A stretch of DNA of 64,000 nt from Streptomyces achromogenes (lineage in GTDB: Bacteria > Actinomycetota > Actinomycetes > Streptomycetales > Streptomycetaceae): positions 8,990,001-9,054,000 of the forward strand of contig NZ_JAUSYH010000001.1 in NCBI RefSeq assembly GCF_030816715.1, in the 5' to 3' direction. The notes below the pieces were generated by a model. The model ran no database searches and had not been told where the DNA came from. It was given only the letters and a program-made list of their open reading frames with translations. Below are positions 42,619 to 51,774 of the stretch, piece by piece. Made by a program: the position numbers and the translations under genes. Each line of letters begins with the position of its first letter. Positions within the stretch are counted from its first letter, which is position 1.

Positions 42619-43681
42619 GTGAGGTACGCGCAGGGCGGCGGATTGACCGACGCTGAGAGAACCTGGCGGGAGCGGTTACGGCTCCAGGCCGTGGAGCGCT
42701 TCGAGGGCGGGCAGAAGAACGCGGAGATTGCCGCTGCCCTGCGGATCAGCGTGCGGTCGGTCGAGCGGTGGCGCCGGGCCTGGCGCGAGCGCGGAGAAGC
42801 GGGAGTCCTATCGAAAGGGTCGCCGGGAAGACCTCGGCTCAGTGACGCTCATATCGCCAGGTTGGAAAAGGAGTTGGAGCGTGGTCCACTGGCTCACGGC
42901 TGGGCGGACCAGCGGTGGACCCTGGCAGGGATCAAGACGCTGATCGGCAGGCTCTTCCGCGTCTCCTACACGGTCGAGGGCACGTGGCGGCTGCTGAAGC
43001 GGCACGGCTGGAGCTGGCAGCAGCCCACTCGACGGGCGATCGAGCGCGATGACGACGCGGTCGAGGTCTGGAAGAAGGAGACCTGGCCGCGGGTAAGAGC
43101 ACCGCGGCGGAGCGCAACGCCTGGATCGTCTTCGAGGACGAGCCAGGGCAGTCGATGACTCCGCCGCACGCCAGGACCTGGGGCCGGGTCGGCCAGACCC
43201 CGGTCGTGAGGGTGAGGGGCCGGGGCTCGGGCGCGTGTCGATGGCGGGGATGGCCTGCTACAAGCCGGGCGAGCGGTCCCGGCTGATCTACGCGATCCGC
43301 GAGTATCGGGGCTGCAAGGACGAGCCGAAGGAATTCGGCTGGCGCGACTTTCGCGACCTGATCGTCCGCGCCCGCATCCAGCTCGGCGAACCGATCGTGC
43401 TGGTCTGGGACAACGTCCGCCTGCACCTGACGGCCGGCATGCGCGAGTTCATCGATGCGAACGCCGAGTGGCTCACCGTGTTCCAGCTCCCCACCTGTAC
43501 CCCGGACCTCAACCCGACCGAGGGCGTCTGGTCGCTGGTCAAGCGGGACATCGGCAACCTCGCCGCGGCCGACCTCGGCCAGATCACCCACGCCGTGAAG
43601 CGCAAACTGAAGATGCCGCAGTACCGACCGGAGGTCATCGACGGCTGCCTCGCCGGCACCGACCTGGCCCTGGACCTGTGA
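42619..43681 (+). pseudogene. IS630-family transposase, one frameshift
   Basis: The HTH part is LQAVERFEGGQKNAEIAAAL, RISVRSVERWRRAWRERGEA and GWADQRWTLAGIKTLIGRLF. A one-base loss near 43096 (GGTAAGAGC where GTCAAGAGC is expected) shifts the frame to STAAERNAWIVFEDEPGQSM (first Asp), GEPIVLVWDNVRLHL (second Asp) and TPDLNPTEGVWSLVKRDIGN (Glu), stop 43679-43681. All catalytic residues remain, unlike the IS630 at 0.7-1.9 kb. The GTG at 42619 or the nearby in-frame TTG may be the start. Confidence 0.85.
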
Positions 43682-43745
43682 GCGTCGGGTCGACCGACCC
43701 GTAATTGGTCGAAGCCCAAAGCTGCTGGTCAGCTACGGTGACGGC

Positions 43746-44108
43746 ATGACTGACAGCCTGTCCGAGGACGTAGCCGACGTGCTTGACCTCGTCCTGAACC
43801 CGGACGAACCCGTTCACGTCGCCCTCCGACGGCAGGTGCCCCAACTCAGGGTGCAATCCCGTTGTAAGTGCGGGTGCGGCACTACCTGCTTCGAACTCGA
43901 CGCTGACACGGTGGAGCCCGCGCCAACGGGCCCCGGCACCGTCGTGGCTGCCGACGTCCAGCTATTCACCGAAACCGGCGAGTGCCCTGGCGAGGTTTTG
44001 GTCTTCACGCAAGGCGGCTACCTCTCATGGCTGGAGGTCTGCTCTTGGAGCGATGACGTCGAGGTGAATCTCGCCGCGGCGCGACGCTGGCTACAGCCAC
44101 CGTCCTGA
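43746..44108 (+). CDS. Hypothetical protein with CxCGC motif
   Basis: A 120-residue soluble protein, MTDSLSEDVADVLDLVLNPD, then VQSRCKCGCGTTCFELDADT, ADVQLFTETGECPGEVLVFT and GGYLSWLEVCSWSDDVEVNL. The CKCGCGTTC cluster suggests metal or structural cysteines. Similar proteins occur in Streptomyces without a known role. It starts at ATG 43746, 65 bases after the IS630, and appears intact. Confidence 0.6.
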   Translation: MTDSLSEDVADVLDLVLNPDEPVHVALRRQVPQLRVQSRCKCGCGTTCFELDADTVEPAPTGPGTVVAADVQLFTETGECPGEVLVFTQGGYLSWLEVCSWSDDVEVNLAAARRWLQPPS

Positions 44109-44170
44109 ACCCGAGCCAGCAACATCCGGCGGTGTCGGGCCCTGACGCCGCCACTACGAGCCGACCGACA

Positions 44171-44910
44171 TCACGAGTTCAAGTTCAGTACCTGGACTTG
44201 AATCAGCCGGTCGGCTCGGATGCGCCGACCGACTCGCTCCCGTACGTCTCCGCAGGGGTACAGCAATGACGATCGTCTAAACTGGCCCGTCTCGGGCGTG
44301 ATCACCTCCAGCCGTCGCGTCGACGCCAGGTCCCGCATTTTGTGGAAGTCGTTCTCGATGCTGGTGCGGAAGAGCTTGTCGCTCTCCGTGGACCGTTCGA
44401 TGAGGCGTTCGGCGAAGGCGCCCACGGAAGCCGGGTCGGACAGATGCAGGCGCGTATCGCGCAGTGCCTTGAGGCGCAAGTGCTTCGGGTATGGGTGATC
44501 ACCTTGGCGGCCAGGCGGGTGCGGCTCCTTTCGACCGCTGCGGTGTGCACATCGCGGTAGTGGAGCGACCGGATGCAGTGGAGCGCGACCAGGTCGCGCA
44601 GCACATCCACGGGAAGCGGGGCGAACGGAGTGGCGGCGCGTACGGCGGTGAGCGCCGCTGGCACGCGTCTCTCCACGTCGACCCACAGTGCTTCAACGGA
44701 TGGAGAGTCGACGGCGACGAAGTTCTCGGACCAGCCGCATCGGCTGGTGGGCATCGGCTTGTGCACGCGTTGGGGGTAGTGCAGGTCGAAGGGGAGAAGC
44801 TGCCGGCTGCTGCCCTTCGGCTCGGGCATCGTGAACTCTTTGAGCAGGACCTGGGATATGAGGTGCTGCCGCGATGTCGGCTGTGCTGGTACCACACGCC
44901 GAATTCTGCC
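44171..44910 (-). pseudogene. DUF4238-like protein, frameshifted and truncated
   Basis: The start resembles DUF4238 proteins (TSRQHLISQVLLKEFTMPEP, FVAVDSPSVEALWVDVERRV, DVLRDLVALHCIRSLHYRDV). A shift near 44495 leads to PKHLRLKALRDTRLHLSDPA, FAERLIERSTESDKLFRTSI and LASTRRLEVITPETGQF, after which the usual FLIGDNP motif is lost and unrelated sequence follows to the stop at 44171. Members of the family are found near mobile elements and defence regions, but no activity is assigned. Confidence 0.6.
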
Positions 44911-44967
44911 AAGTGCCCCTCGCCACCCGCTCAGAGTTTCCCGGCTGCCGATCCACAGGGGCACCGG

Positions 44968-45470
44968 TCAGCGCAGCCGGACCACGGTGACGACCGCGTG
45001 CCGGGTCGTGCCCGCCACGGCCTCCACCGTCACGTCACCGACGGCGGGTGCGTAGGAGTCGCCAGCCTTCGTGAACGCCCGCCCGGCCTGGGGGATCAGG
45101 CGCGGGCCGATGACGGAGGCGAGTGCCGTGGTCAGCCGCTGGGACAGCGCGACGCGTCCATCGGACAGCCGTACGGCGAGCGCCTTCGGATGCCGCGCGG
45201 TGCCGGTGAAGCCAACCATGGCGACGTCGACCGTGTCCGCGTGCCTCACCTTCGACCAGATTCGGCTCGACGCATACCCAGACTTGAGCGGCTTACCACC
45301 AGGCCCTCAACGCCGGTGCCTTCGAGCGTCTCGAACCAGAGGAAGGCCTCGTCCAGGTCCGTGGTCGACCACACCGGCACGATCGGCGGGCCGACGTCGG
45401 CGAGCACGTCCAGGAGGACCTGGCGGCGGCGCTGCGCGCACGGACGGGGCGCAGGTCAGGACTGCCTGCC
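44968..45470 (-). pseudogene. ATP-dependent DNA ligase, C-terminal part
   Basis: The readable part is LLDVLADVGPPIVPVWSTTD, LDEAFLWFETLEGTGVEGLV (ligase motif IV E-G-L-V), a one-base loss near 45297, then KPLKSGYASSRIWSKVRHAD, TVDVAMVGFTGTARHPKALA and GPRLIPQAGRAFTKAGDSYA, ending VVTVVRLR at 44968. The catalytic lysine region is missing. This is probably a LigC/D-type accessory ligase. Confidence 0.75.
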
Positions 45471-45679
45471 GCAGGATGGGCCGGGATGCCGAACGCGGAA
45501 GCGCGCGGGTTCGAGTAATCCCGCACCTTGCTGGGCCGGAACCTGACTGTCGTCCTACCGACGAATGACCTTCATGCGCAGGTTCGTTGCTGTCTCTGTG
45601 GGTTCGAGCAACGAGCCGTCCGCAGGGGCCCGCACAGTCAACTCCCTTTGTTCTGCGTGGCTGCAGCGTGGATCCGGCT

Positions 45680-46906
45680 GCGGACGCGTGGCACGGGGGA
45701 AGCCAGGGTGAGGGGGAACCAGGGCCTGTCCAGGGCCGGGCCGTCGACCCCGCCACCGAGGAACAACCGGGCAAGATGCTGCACGAAGTACGGCGCGGTG
45801 CCCAGGAATTCACCGACACGTTCGCGCTGCCGCCGGTCTACTACGGCACGGTGGACGCCACCCCTCTGTGGATCACCCTGCTGCACGACGCGTGGCGCTG
45901 GGGCCTGGCCCCCCAGGAGGTCGAACAGCTCCTGCCGCACGCCGAGTCCGCACTGGCCTGGATGCGCGATCACGGCGACGCGAGCGGCGACGGCTTCCTC
46001 AAGTACATCGACCATACCGGCCGGGGCCTGGCCAACCAGGGCTGGAAGGACTCCGACGACGCCATCCGTCACCGTGACGGCCGCCTCGCCGCCGCGCCGA
46101 TTGCCCTGTGGGAGGTGCAGGCGTACGCCTACGAGGCGGCGCGCGGCGGAGCAGCCTTGCTGCGGGCGTTCGGGCGCCCGGGCGCGGACGCCTGGGAGGA
46201 GTGGGCACAGCAGCTGGCCGACCGCTTCCGCAAGCACTTCTGGGTGGAGGATGAACGCGGCCCTTACCCAGCGGTCGCCCTGGACCGTGACGGGATGCCG
46301 GTGGACTCGGTGACCTCAGGCTTCGGCCACCTGCTCGGCACAGGACTGCTCAACCAGGAGGAGAGCGCACTACTGGCCGCCCGGCTCAGTGCACCGGACC
46401 TCGACTCCGGCCACGGACTGCGCACACTCAGCAGTGAGGCAGCGGGCTTCAACCCCTACGGCTACCACACCGGATCGATCTGGCCCCACGACACCGCGAT
46501 CGCCGTGCATGGCCTGGTCACAGCCGGCTTCCCGGACGCTGCGGCATCGCTGGCAACGGGCCTGCTGACAGCATCTGCGGCATTCGACGCCCGGCTGCCC
46601 GAACTCTTCACCGGCCACGGCGCCGAGGCAGGCACCAACCCCGCGCCCTACCCGGCGTCCTGCCGACCCCAGGCATGGGGAGCCGCCTCCTCGGTCCTCG
46701 TCCTCCGCTCGGCCCTCGGCCTGGACGCGGACGTGCCCGCAGGCACGCTGACGGTTGCGCCCACCTTCGCCGCGGCCTATGCCCCTCTGACCGTAACCGG
46801 ACTCCAAGTCAACGGGAGCCGGCTGGACGTCACGCTGACGCCGGACGGATCAGTGAACGTGACAGCACCCAAGGGGCTTCAAGTGATCACACCCGGGCGC
46901 CCCTGA
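45680..46906 (+). pseudogene. Amylo-alpha-1,6-glucosidase-type debranching enzyme, 5' truncated
   Basis: The frame holds the catalytic (alpha/alpha)6 barrel: TFALPPVYYGTVDATPLWIT, LLHDAWRWGLAPQEVEQLLP, GLANQGWKDSDDAIRHRDGR, VTSGFGHLLGTGLLNQEESA and AAGFNPYGYHTGSIWPHDTA, with a beta-sandwich end to VITPGRP. The N-terminal domain (about 300 residues of a 700-residue enzyme) is missing and the sequence before 45680 is unrelated. An internal ATG at 45776 (MLHEVRRGAQEF) could restart translation, but the product would probably be incomplete. Confidence 0.75.
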
Positions 46907-47318
46907 GTAATCCCGCAGGCTCGGAGGCTCGGCCCATGTGGCCTGGTGGAGGACCTAAGCCGCGGTTGGCGTGGCGAGCACCGGCTCCGTCAGGGGCCAG
47001 ATCGCTGAGCTTGTTCCGCTTTGACGGACACCATAGGTGTGGTGGTCAGGCTGCGAGTGCGGTCTCGTATTCGGCGGGACTGCGATAGCCGAGGCTGCTG
47101 TGCAGACGGTGCAAGTTGTACCAGCCCTCGATGAAATCGAAGATCGCGGTGCGGGCGGCGGCCCGGCTGGGCCAGGAGACGGCGCCGAGCAACTCCCTCT
47201 TGATGGTGGCGAAGAACGACTCGGCGAGTGCGTTGTCCCAGCACTGTCCGGTGCGGCCGACCGACAGACGCACCCCCAACTGGTGTGCCAGTGCGGCGAA
47301 TTGTTGGCTGGTGTACTG

Positions 47319-48814
47319 GGCGAGTTCAACCAGTCGTTGCAACACCGGGCTGTTGCAGCGAGCGTAGCTGTTCTTCGAAGACCTCGGTCGGCGTCCGCCA
47401 ACCCAGGACTTTGCGGGGCCGGTTGTTGATCGCCATGGCGACGGCTTCGAGGTCCGTGAACGACCAGCGGGAGAGATCGGTGCCCTTCGGGAAGTACTGG
47501 CGCAGCAGCCCGTTCGTGTTCTCGTTCGTCGGTCGTTGCCAGGGCGAGTGCGGATCGGCGAAGAACACCTTCGTCCCGGTATCGAGGGCGAACTGGGCAT
47601 GAGCGGAGAGTTCCTTCCCGCGGTCCCAGGTGAGGGTTTTGCGTAGCTGCTCAGGCAATTGCGTCATCGACGTGGTGAGCGCTGTGTTCATCGCGATCGC
47701 GCCATAGCCCCCGAGCGAGGGGCCGTTCTTCACGGGCGGCTTCTCGCCCCAGCCCTCGAGCCGGGGCAGGTGCACCAGGAGCGTGGAGCGGCTGCTGCGC
47801 TCGACGAGCGTGCCGATCGCGGAGCGGCCCGTCCCGATGATCAAATCGCCTTCCCAGTGTCCGGGGACCGCGCGGTCCGTGGCCTCGGCGGGGCGTTCGC
47901 TGAGGACGACGTCCGCGGTGACATGCCCCTGCGGTTTGTTCTGCGACCGTGCACGGGGAGTCCGCAGCGCCCGGCCGGTACGCAGACACGTGACCAGCTC
48001 CCGCTTGAGCGCGCCACGGCCCTCGATGAACAGCGCCTGGTAGATCGCTTCGTGGCTGATGCGCATGGACTCATCATCGGGGAAGTCGGCATGGAGACGG
48101 TGCGAGATCTGCTCCGGGCTCCATGCCGTCGCCCATCGTCTGTCCTGCCGGTGCGGCTTGTTCAGCCCCTTCCATGCGGGCGTCCTGGGTCCGGGGACGA
48201 TCGTGCTGTCGGGGCGGCGGATGCTGTCGGCGAGCCGGTCCTGCACGTACTCACGCAACCTGTCGTTGCCTGCGAGCTTCGCGGTCTTCGGCCGCTTGGC
48301 GGCCTGCTGTGCTTTCCACTGGGCGACCGTCGCGCGGTACTCCTGCTTGCCGCTGCGCGTGGCGGCGTTGCGGCGCAGTTCGCGAGAGATCGTTCCGGGG
48401 TCACGCCCCAGGGCGCGGGCGATCTCGCGCACGCCCTTGCTCATCGCCCTGAGGATCGCGATCTCCTCGCGCTCTTCGAACGTGAGGTACCGGCCCGTGG
48501 GCTCGGCCAACGAGATCGGAGGCATGCCGCCAGCGTGACGAAACCACCTCGCACCCACCGGCCACGACACGCCGACCGCCAACGACGCCTCCACCGTCGT
48601 GACCCCCGTGGCGATCAGTCGCCAGAACTGGCGCTGCACGACCCGAGACGGATCAGGCCGCCCCGGCGAACGCATCGCCGGCCGCAACGCACGGTCAGCG
48701 CGCCACTGCCGACGCCGCCCCTCCGGGACATCGCTGGTCTTCAAACTCCAGTCCGCCGTAGCCACGTCGCACACCTCCGAGATCAGGGTGTTGCGACGAC
48801 CAGTTGAATCCACC
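47319..48814 (-). mobile_element. IS30-family insertion sequence, copy 2 (1,496 bp)
   Basis: It has the same length, ends and orientation as copy 1 and appears identical in sequence. A 3-bp direct repeat CTG flanks it (47316-47318 and 48815-48817). The reading frame of the surrounding IS3 orfB is restored when the element and one repeat are removed. Confidence 0.95.
47326..48765 (-). CDS. IS30-family transposase, copy 2
   Basis: This is the same 479-residue protein as copy 1, starting at GTG 48765 behind GGAGG, with the same HTH (REIARALGRDPGTISRELRR) and DDE motifs (GHWEGDLIIG, LTWDRGKELS, PWQRPTNENTNGLLR). Apparent identity between copies means the transposition is recent and that either may be active. 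Confidence 0.95.
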   Translation of the reverse strand: MATADWSLKTSDVPEGRRRQWRADRALRPAMRSPGRPDPSRVVQRQFWRLIATGVTTVEASLAVGVSWPVGARWFRHAGGMPPISLAEPTGRYLTFEEREEIAILRAMSKGVREIARALGRDPGTISRELRRNAATRSGKQEYRATVAQWKAQQAAKRPKTAKLAGNDRLREYVQDRLADSIRRPDSTIVPGPRTPAWKGLNKPHRQDRRWATAWSPEQISHRLHADFPDDESMRISHEAIYQALFIEGRGALKRELVTCLRTGRALRTPRARSQNKPQGHVTADVVLSERPAEATDRAVPGHWEGDLIIGTGRSAIGTLVERSSRSTLLVHLPRLEGWGEKPPVKNGPSLGGYGAIAMNTALTTSMTQLPEQLRKTLTWDRGKELSAHAQFALDTGTKVFFADPHSPWQRPTNENTNGLLRQYFPKGTDLSRWSFTDLEAVAMAINNRPRKVLGWRTPTEVFEEQLRSLQQPGVATTG

Positions 48815-49413
48815 CTGACAGCCACGATCCGAGTGAAAGATCACTGGGCGGGTGGGACGGCGCTTCCGGCAGGCGGCCGTGAGGGCATCGGCGACCAGAT
48901 CGGTCCGCAGGTGGTCGGCCGTCGCCCAGCCGACCACGCGGCGGGAGGCGATGTCGATGACGGTGGCCAGATAGAGCCAGCCCTCCTCCGTGGCGATGTA
49001 GGTGATGTCGCCGCACCAGCGGGCATCCAGGCCGGCGGGGTCGGGCTGGAAGTCCCGGACGACGAGATCGGGCCGCAGGGCAGCTCGTGGATCGGGGATC
49101 GTCGTCAGGTGCCGTCGTCTGCGGTGTCGGCCCTGCAGTCCGGCAGCCCGCATCAGCCGCGCGACACGTCGGCGGCCACATCCGGCGCCTGCCCGCTTGA
49201 GCACGGCATGGACGCGCGGGGCGCCGTAGGTTCCCCGCGATCGCGTGTGAACGTCGGCGATCTGTTCCGCCAGCTCGGCGTCACGGACCGCGCGGGGACC
49301 AGGCTTGGCAGCGCGGCGGGCATAGAAGGCGGTCCGGGAGACCTTCAGCAGCTCACACGCTCGTTTGACGCTGTGACCTGCGCGCTTCTCCGCCTCGATG
49401 AACGGGTGCACCG

Positions 49414-49722
49414 TCACCGGGTCTCCTTCGCGAAGAAAGCCGTGGCCCGCTTGAGGATGTCGACGTCCTCACGCAGACGGCGGTTCTCCCGCCGCAGTGC
49501 GGCCAGTTCCTCGCGTTCGCTGGTGGTCAGGCCGTCCCGCTGGCCCGCATCGACCTCGGCCTGCTTCACCCAGTCACGCACCGCGGTCTCGGTCAGATCG
49601 AAGTCCTTGGCGATCTGACCGACCGAGCGGTCACCGCGTCGACACAGCTCGACGATCTCCGCCTTGAACTCCGGCGTGAACGAGCGACGAGGGCGAGGCT
49701 TTTTCTTCCCCATGCTCTCCAT
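49414..49722 (-). CDS. IS3 orfA (helix-turn-helix transposase subunit)
   Basis: A 102-residue protein starting at ATG 49722 (MESMGKKKPRPRRSFTPEFK), nine bases after GGGAGG. It has the HTH_Tnp_1 pattern AEIVELCRRGDRSVGQIAKD with FDLTETAVRDWVKQAEVDAG, then the leucine-zipper helix (REELAALRRENRRLREDVDI, LKRATAFFAKE). Its stop overlaps the orfB start, as needed for the frameshifted OrfAB protein. It is intact although orfB is split. Confidence 0.9.
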   Translation of the reverse strand: MESMGKKKPRPRRSFTPEFKAEIVELCRRGDRSVGQIAKDFDLTETAVRDWVKQAEVDAGQRDGLTTSEREELAALRRENRRLREDVDILKRATAFFAKETR

Positions 49723-49783
49723 GATGGACATCCTCCCGGGGCTGAACCCCTGATCTCGGATGTCCGCCAAAGCGGATCAAGCC

Positions 49784-50357
49784 CACGCAGCCACGGCCGC
49801 GGGTGTGGCCGTCGCGAGACTCGATGGCCAGCGGGAGGCTCGCGACGGACTCGGTGAGCGGAACGGTCTCCGCGGCGAGGGCGGGACGGTGGTGATGGAC
49901 AGGACGGCGAGGAGCGCGGCGGGCGGGCCCCGCAGCAGAGCAGTACACATGCACTTGTTGGTAGCGGCCCACCTGGGGCACACATGCCTGAGACGGCGGT
50001 TGCGCCGCTCGTGTGAGTGCAATGGTCGTACCGGAGAAACGACACAGCTCGGCTCGGAGGCTGCTCAGGCGGCGAGGACGTCCCGCAGTTCTCGTACCGG
50101 CCGTTCGTGGTGGTGCTGGGTGGGGATGGCTTCGTAGAGGTCTTGGGCGCGGCGGTGGACCAGGCCGGTGCGGCAGCCGTCCGGCAGCGCGGTCGGGGCG
50201 GAGGATCGTACGGCGGCACGCTTGTTCGCTGTCGCCGTCGTGGTGTAAGCAGCCCCGTGAGTGCTTCGACAAGAGGGATGTGTTCTGGCCCCTGCCGTCA
50301 CGAGCTCATCCGCCGTACCGTTCCGTGATTCGAGCCATTCCCAGGGCCACCTCCCCG
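49784..50357. other. Gap between IS3 and IS110, no recognised gene
   Basis: About 570 bases without a clear gene. A minus-strand frame ends at 50065 with QDLYEAIPTQHHHERPVREL and RDVLAA, which looks like a protein tail, but its front lacks codon bias and a start. No repeats beyond the IS ends are noticed. Confidence 0.35.
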
Positions 50358-51479
50358 TCAGCAGGAGCCGTAGCGGTCTCCGTTGTCCCGCCTTCGGTTG
50401 TAGTGGGCATGGGCACCGGGTGAGGCGGTCAGTGCCGCGAAGGCCCAGTGTCTACCGGTTGCGGCCAGGCGACTGTTCTTGATCCGGCGGTGGGTGACGT
50501 GGCGGCTCTTGCCGGACTCCCGGGTCACCGGTGCGCTCCCCGCATAGGCCTTCAGATTGCCGGCGTGGGAAAACCGGCTTCGGTCGTCGCCGATCTCGGC
50601 GAGTATCCGCGCGCCGGTGAGCACAGCCAGACCGGGGAAGCTCGTGATGATCTCTGCGTCGGGGTGTTCCAGGAACAGCTCTTCTGTGTCGGCTGCGAGG
50701 TCGTCGCATGCCTGGCAGGCTGCGTCGAACTGGGCGAGGAGGGCGAGGGTCTGCCGTCCCGTAGCTTCCTCGACCAGGGCGGGTTGGCGGAGCCAGGTCC
50801 GGCGGAACACCTCGGGCAGCCGGTCGGTCTCGGCGTCGATGCGGCGTTGGCTGCCGGCTGTGGTGACGGCGGTCCGCAGCCGTCCTCGGGTCAGCCGGGC
50901 GGCCTCGGCCGGAGTAGGGGCGATCGCCAGGATCGTGCGGGCTTCTCGGGACAGCAGCCGGTCGCGCTTTGCTGCGAACGCCTCGAGGATCGCGGGATAG
51001 TACTCGCGCAGGTGTGATCGCAGCCGGGTTGTGGGCGCGAGTGCGGTCCCAGACCGCGTCCTGCTGGGCTCTGGCGAGGACGGCAATCGCCCTGACCAGG
51101 TCGGAGTCGGTTGCCAGCGGACGGTGGAACTCGGCGTCCGTGCGCAGGATGTTCGCTAGGACGACGGCGTCCTGGTGGTCGGACTTCTTGCGGGAGACGG
51201 CGTGCCGGTCACGGTAGCGGGCGACGGCCATTGGGTTGATCGCATAGACCTGGCGGCTGGAGGCCCGAAGGCAGGCGACCAGGAGTCCCCGGGAGGTCTC
51301 GATCGCGACCGGGATGGGATCGTTCGGGCTGTCGCCGTGCTCGGCGAGCAGATGCAGCAGGTCCTGGAAGCCGGCCGCATCGTCGCTGATCACGATTCTG
51401 CCGAGCAGTCGGCGCCGGAGGCGACCACCGCGACGTCGTGATGGTCCTCGGCCCAGTCGATTCCGCAGGTTGCGTGCAC
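50358..51479 (-). pseudogene. IS110-family transposase, frameshifted
   Basis: The GTG at 51479 opens HATCGIDWAEDHHDVAVVAS (DEDD N-terminal motif). A base is missing near 51413, then LLGRIVISDDAAGFQDLLHL, DPIPVAIETSRGLLVACLRA and HAVSRKKSDHQDAVVLANIL follow. A second shift near 51045 leads to YYPAILEAFAAKRDRLLSRE, EIITSFPGLAVLTGARILAE and NLKAYAGSAPVTRESGKSRH (transposase_20). IS110 elements lack terminal repeats, and none are seen. Confidence 0.85.
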
Positions 51480-51571
51480 CACGCGCTCCTTTCCGGGGCT
51501 TCGCTGTCCGTCGGCATCGAGCCGTGGCAGGACCACCCGGCCGGCGACCTAATAGAAGCGCTCGCGGGCGC

Positions 51572-51759
51572 GTCGGGGCAGCCGCGGCGGCAGGCCACCG
51601 GCCTTCGACCGCGAGACCTACAAGCAGCGCAACACCGTCGAGCGGTGCATCAACCGCCTGAAGCAGTGGCGCGGCATCGCCACCCGCAACGAGAAGACCG
51701 CGACCGTCTACCTGGCCGGACTCCACATCGCGGGCATCTTCCTCTGGTCCGCCCGGTGA
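51572..51759 (+). pseudogene. IS5-type transposase C-terminal fragment
   Basis: The frame reads GGRPPAFDRETYKQRNTVER, CINRLKQWRGIATRNEKTAT and VYLAGLHIAGIFLWSAR, stop 51757-51759. This is the standard IS5 ending with the catalytic Glu in N-T-V-E-R. Everything before is missing, replaced by the IS110 flank. Confidence 0.8.
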
Positions 51760-51774
51760 TCCAAACGAAACTGC

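Larger units (their letters stand above)
47046..49417 (-). pseudogene. IS3 orfB transposase, interrupted by IS30
   Basis: The 5' part (49417 to 48815) starts at a GTG overlapping the orfA stop: TVHPFIEAEKRAGHSVKRAC, HTRSRGTYGAPRVHAVLKRA, ARWCGDITYIATEEGWLYLA and VIFHSDRGCQ. The 3' part (47318 to 47046) resumes QYTSQQFAALAHQLGVRLSV, GQCWDNALAESFFATIKREL and YNLHRLHSSLGYRSPAEYET. Joined at the CTG duplication they make a complete rve-type DDE transposase. The IS30 interrupts it directly after the second Asp region. Confidence 0.9.
47008..49783 (-). mobile_element. IS3-family insertion sequence split by IS30 copy 2
   Basis: Related ends are GCTTGTTCCGCTTTGACGGA at the left (about 47009) and GCTTGATCCGCTTTGGCGGA read inward from the right (about 49782). 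Without the IS30 it would be about 1,277 bp. It carries orfA and orfB in the usual overlapping order, and orfB is interrupted at 47315/48815. Confidence 0.85.

Noticed and set aside
40650..48814. IS30 pair as a composite transposon
   Set aside because: Each copy has its own 3-bp duplication (CTA, CTG), which shows two separate insertions rather than one composite event.
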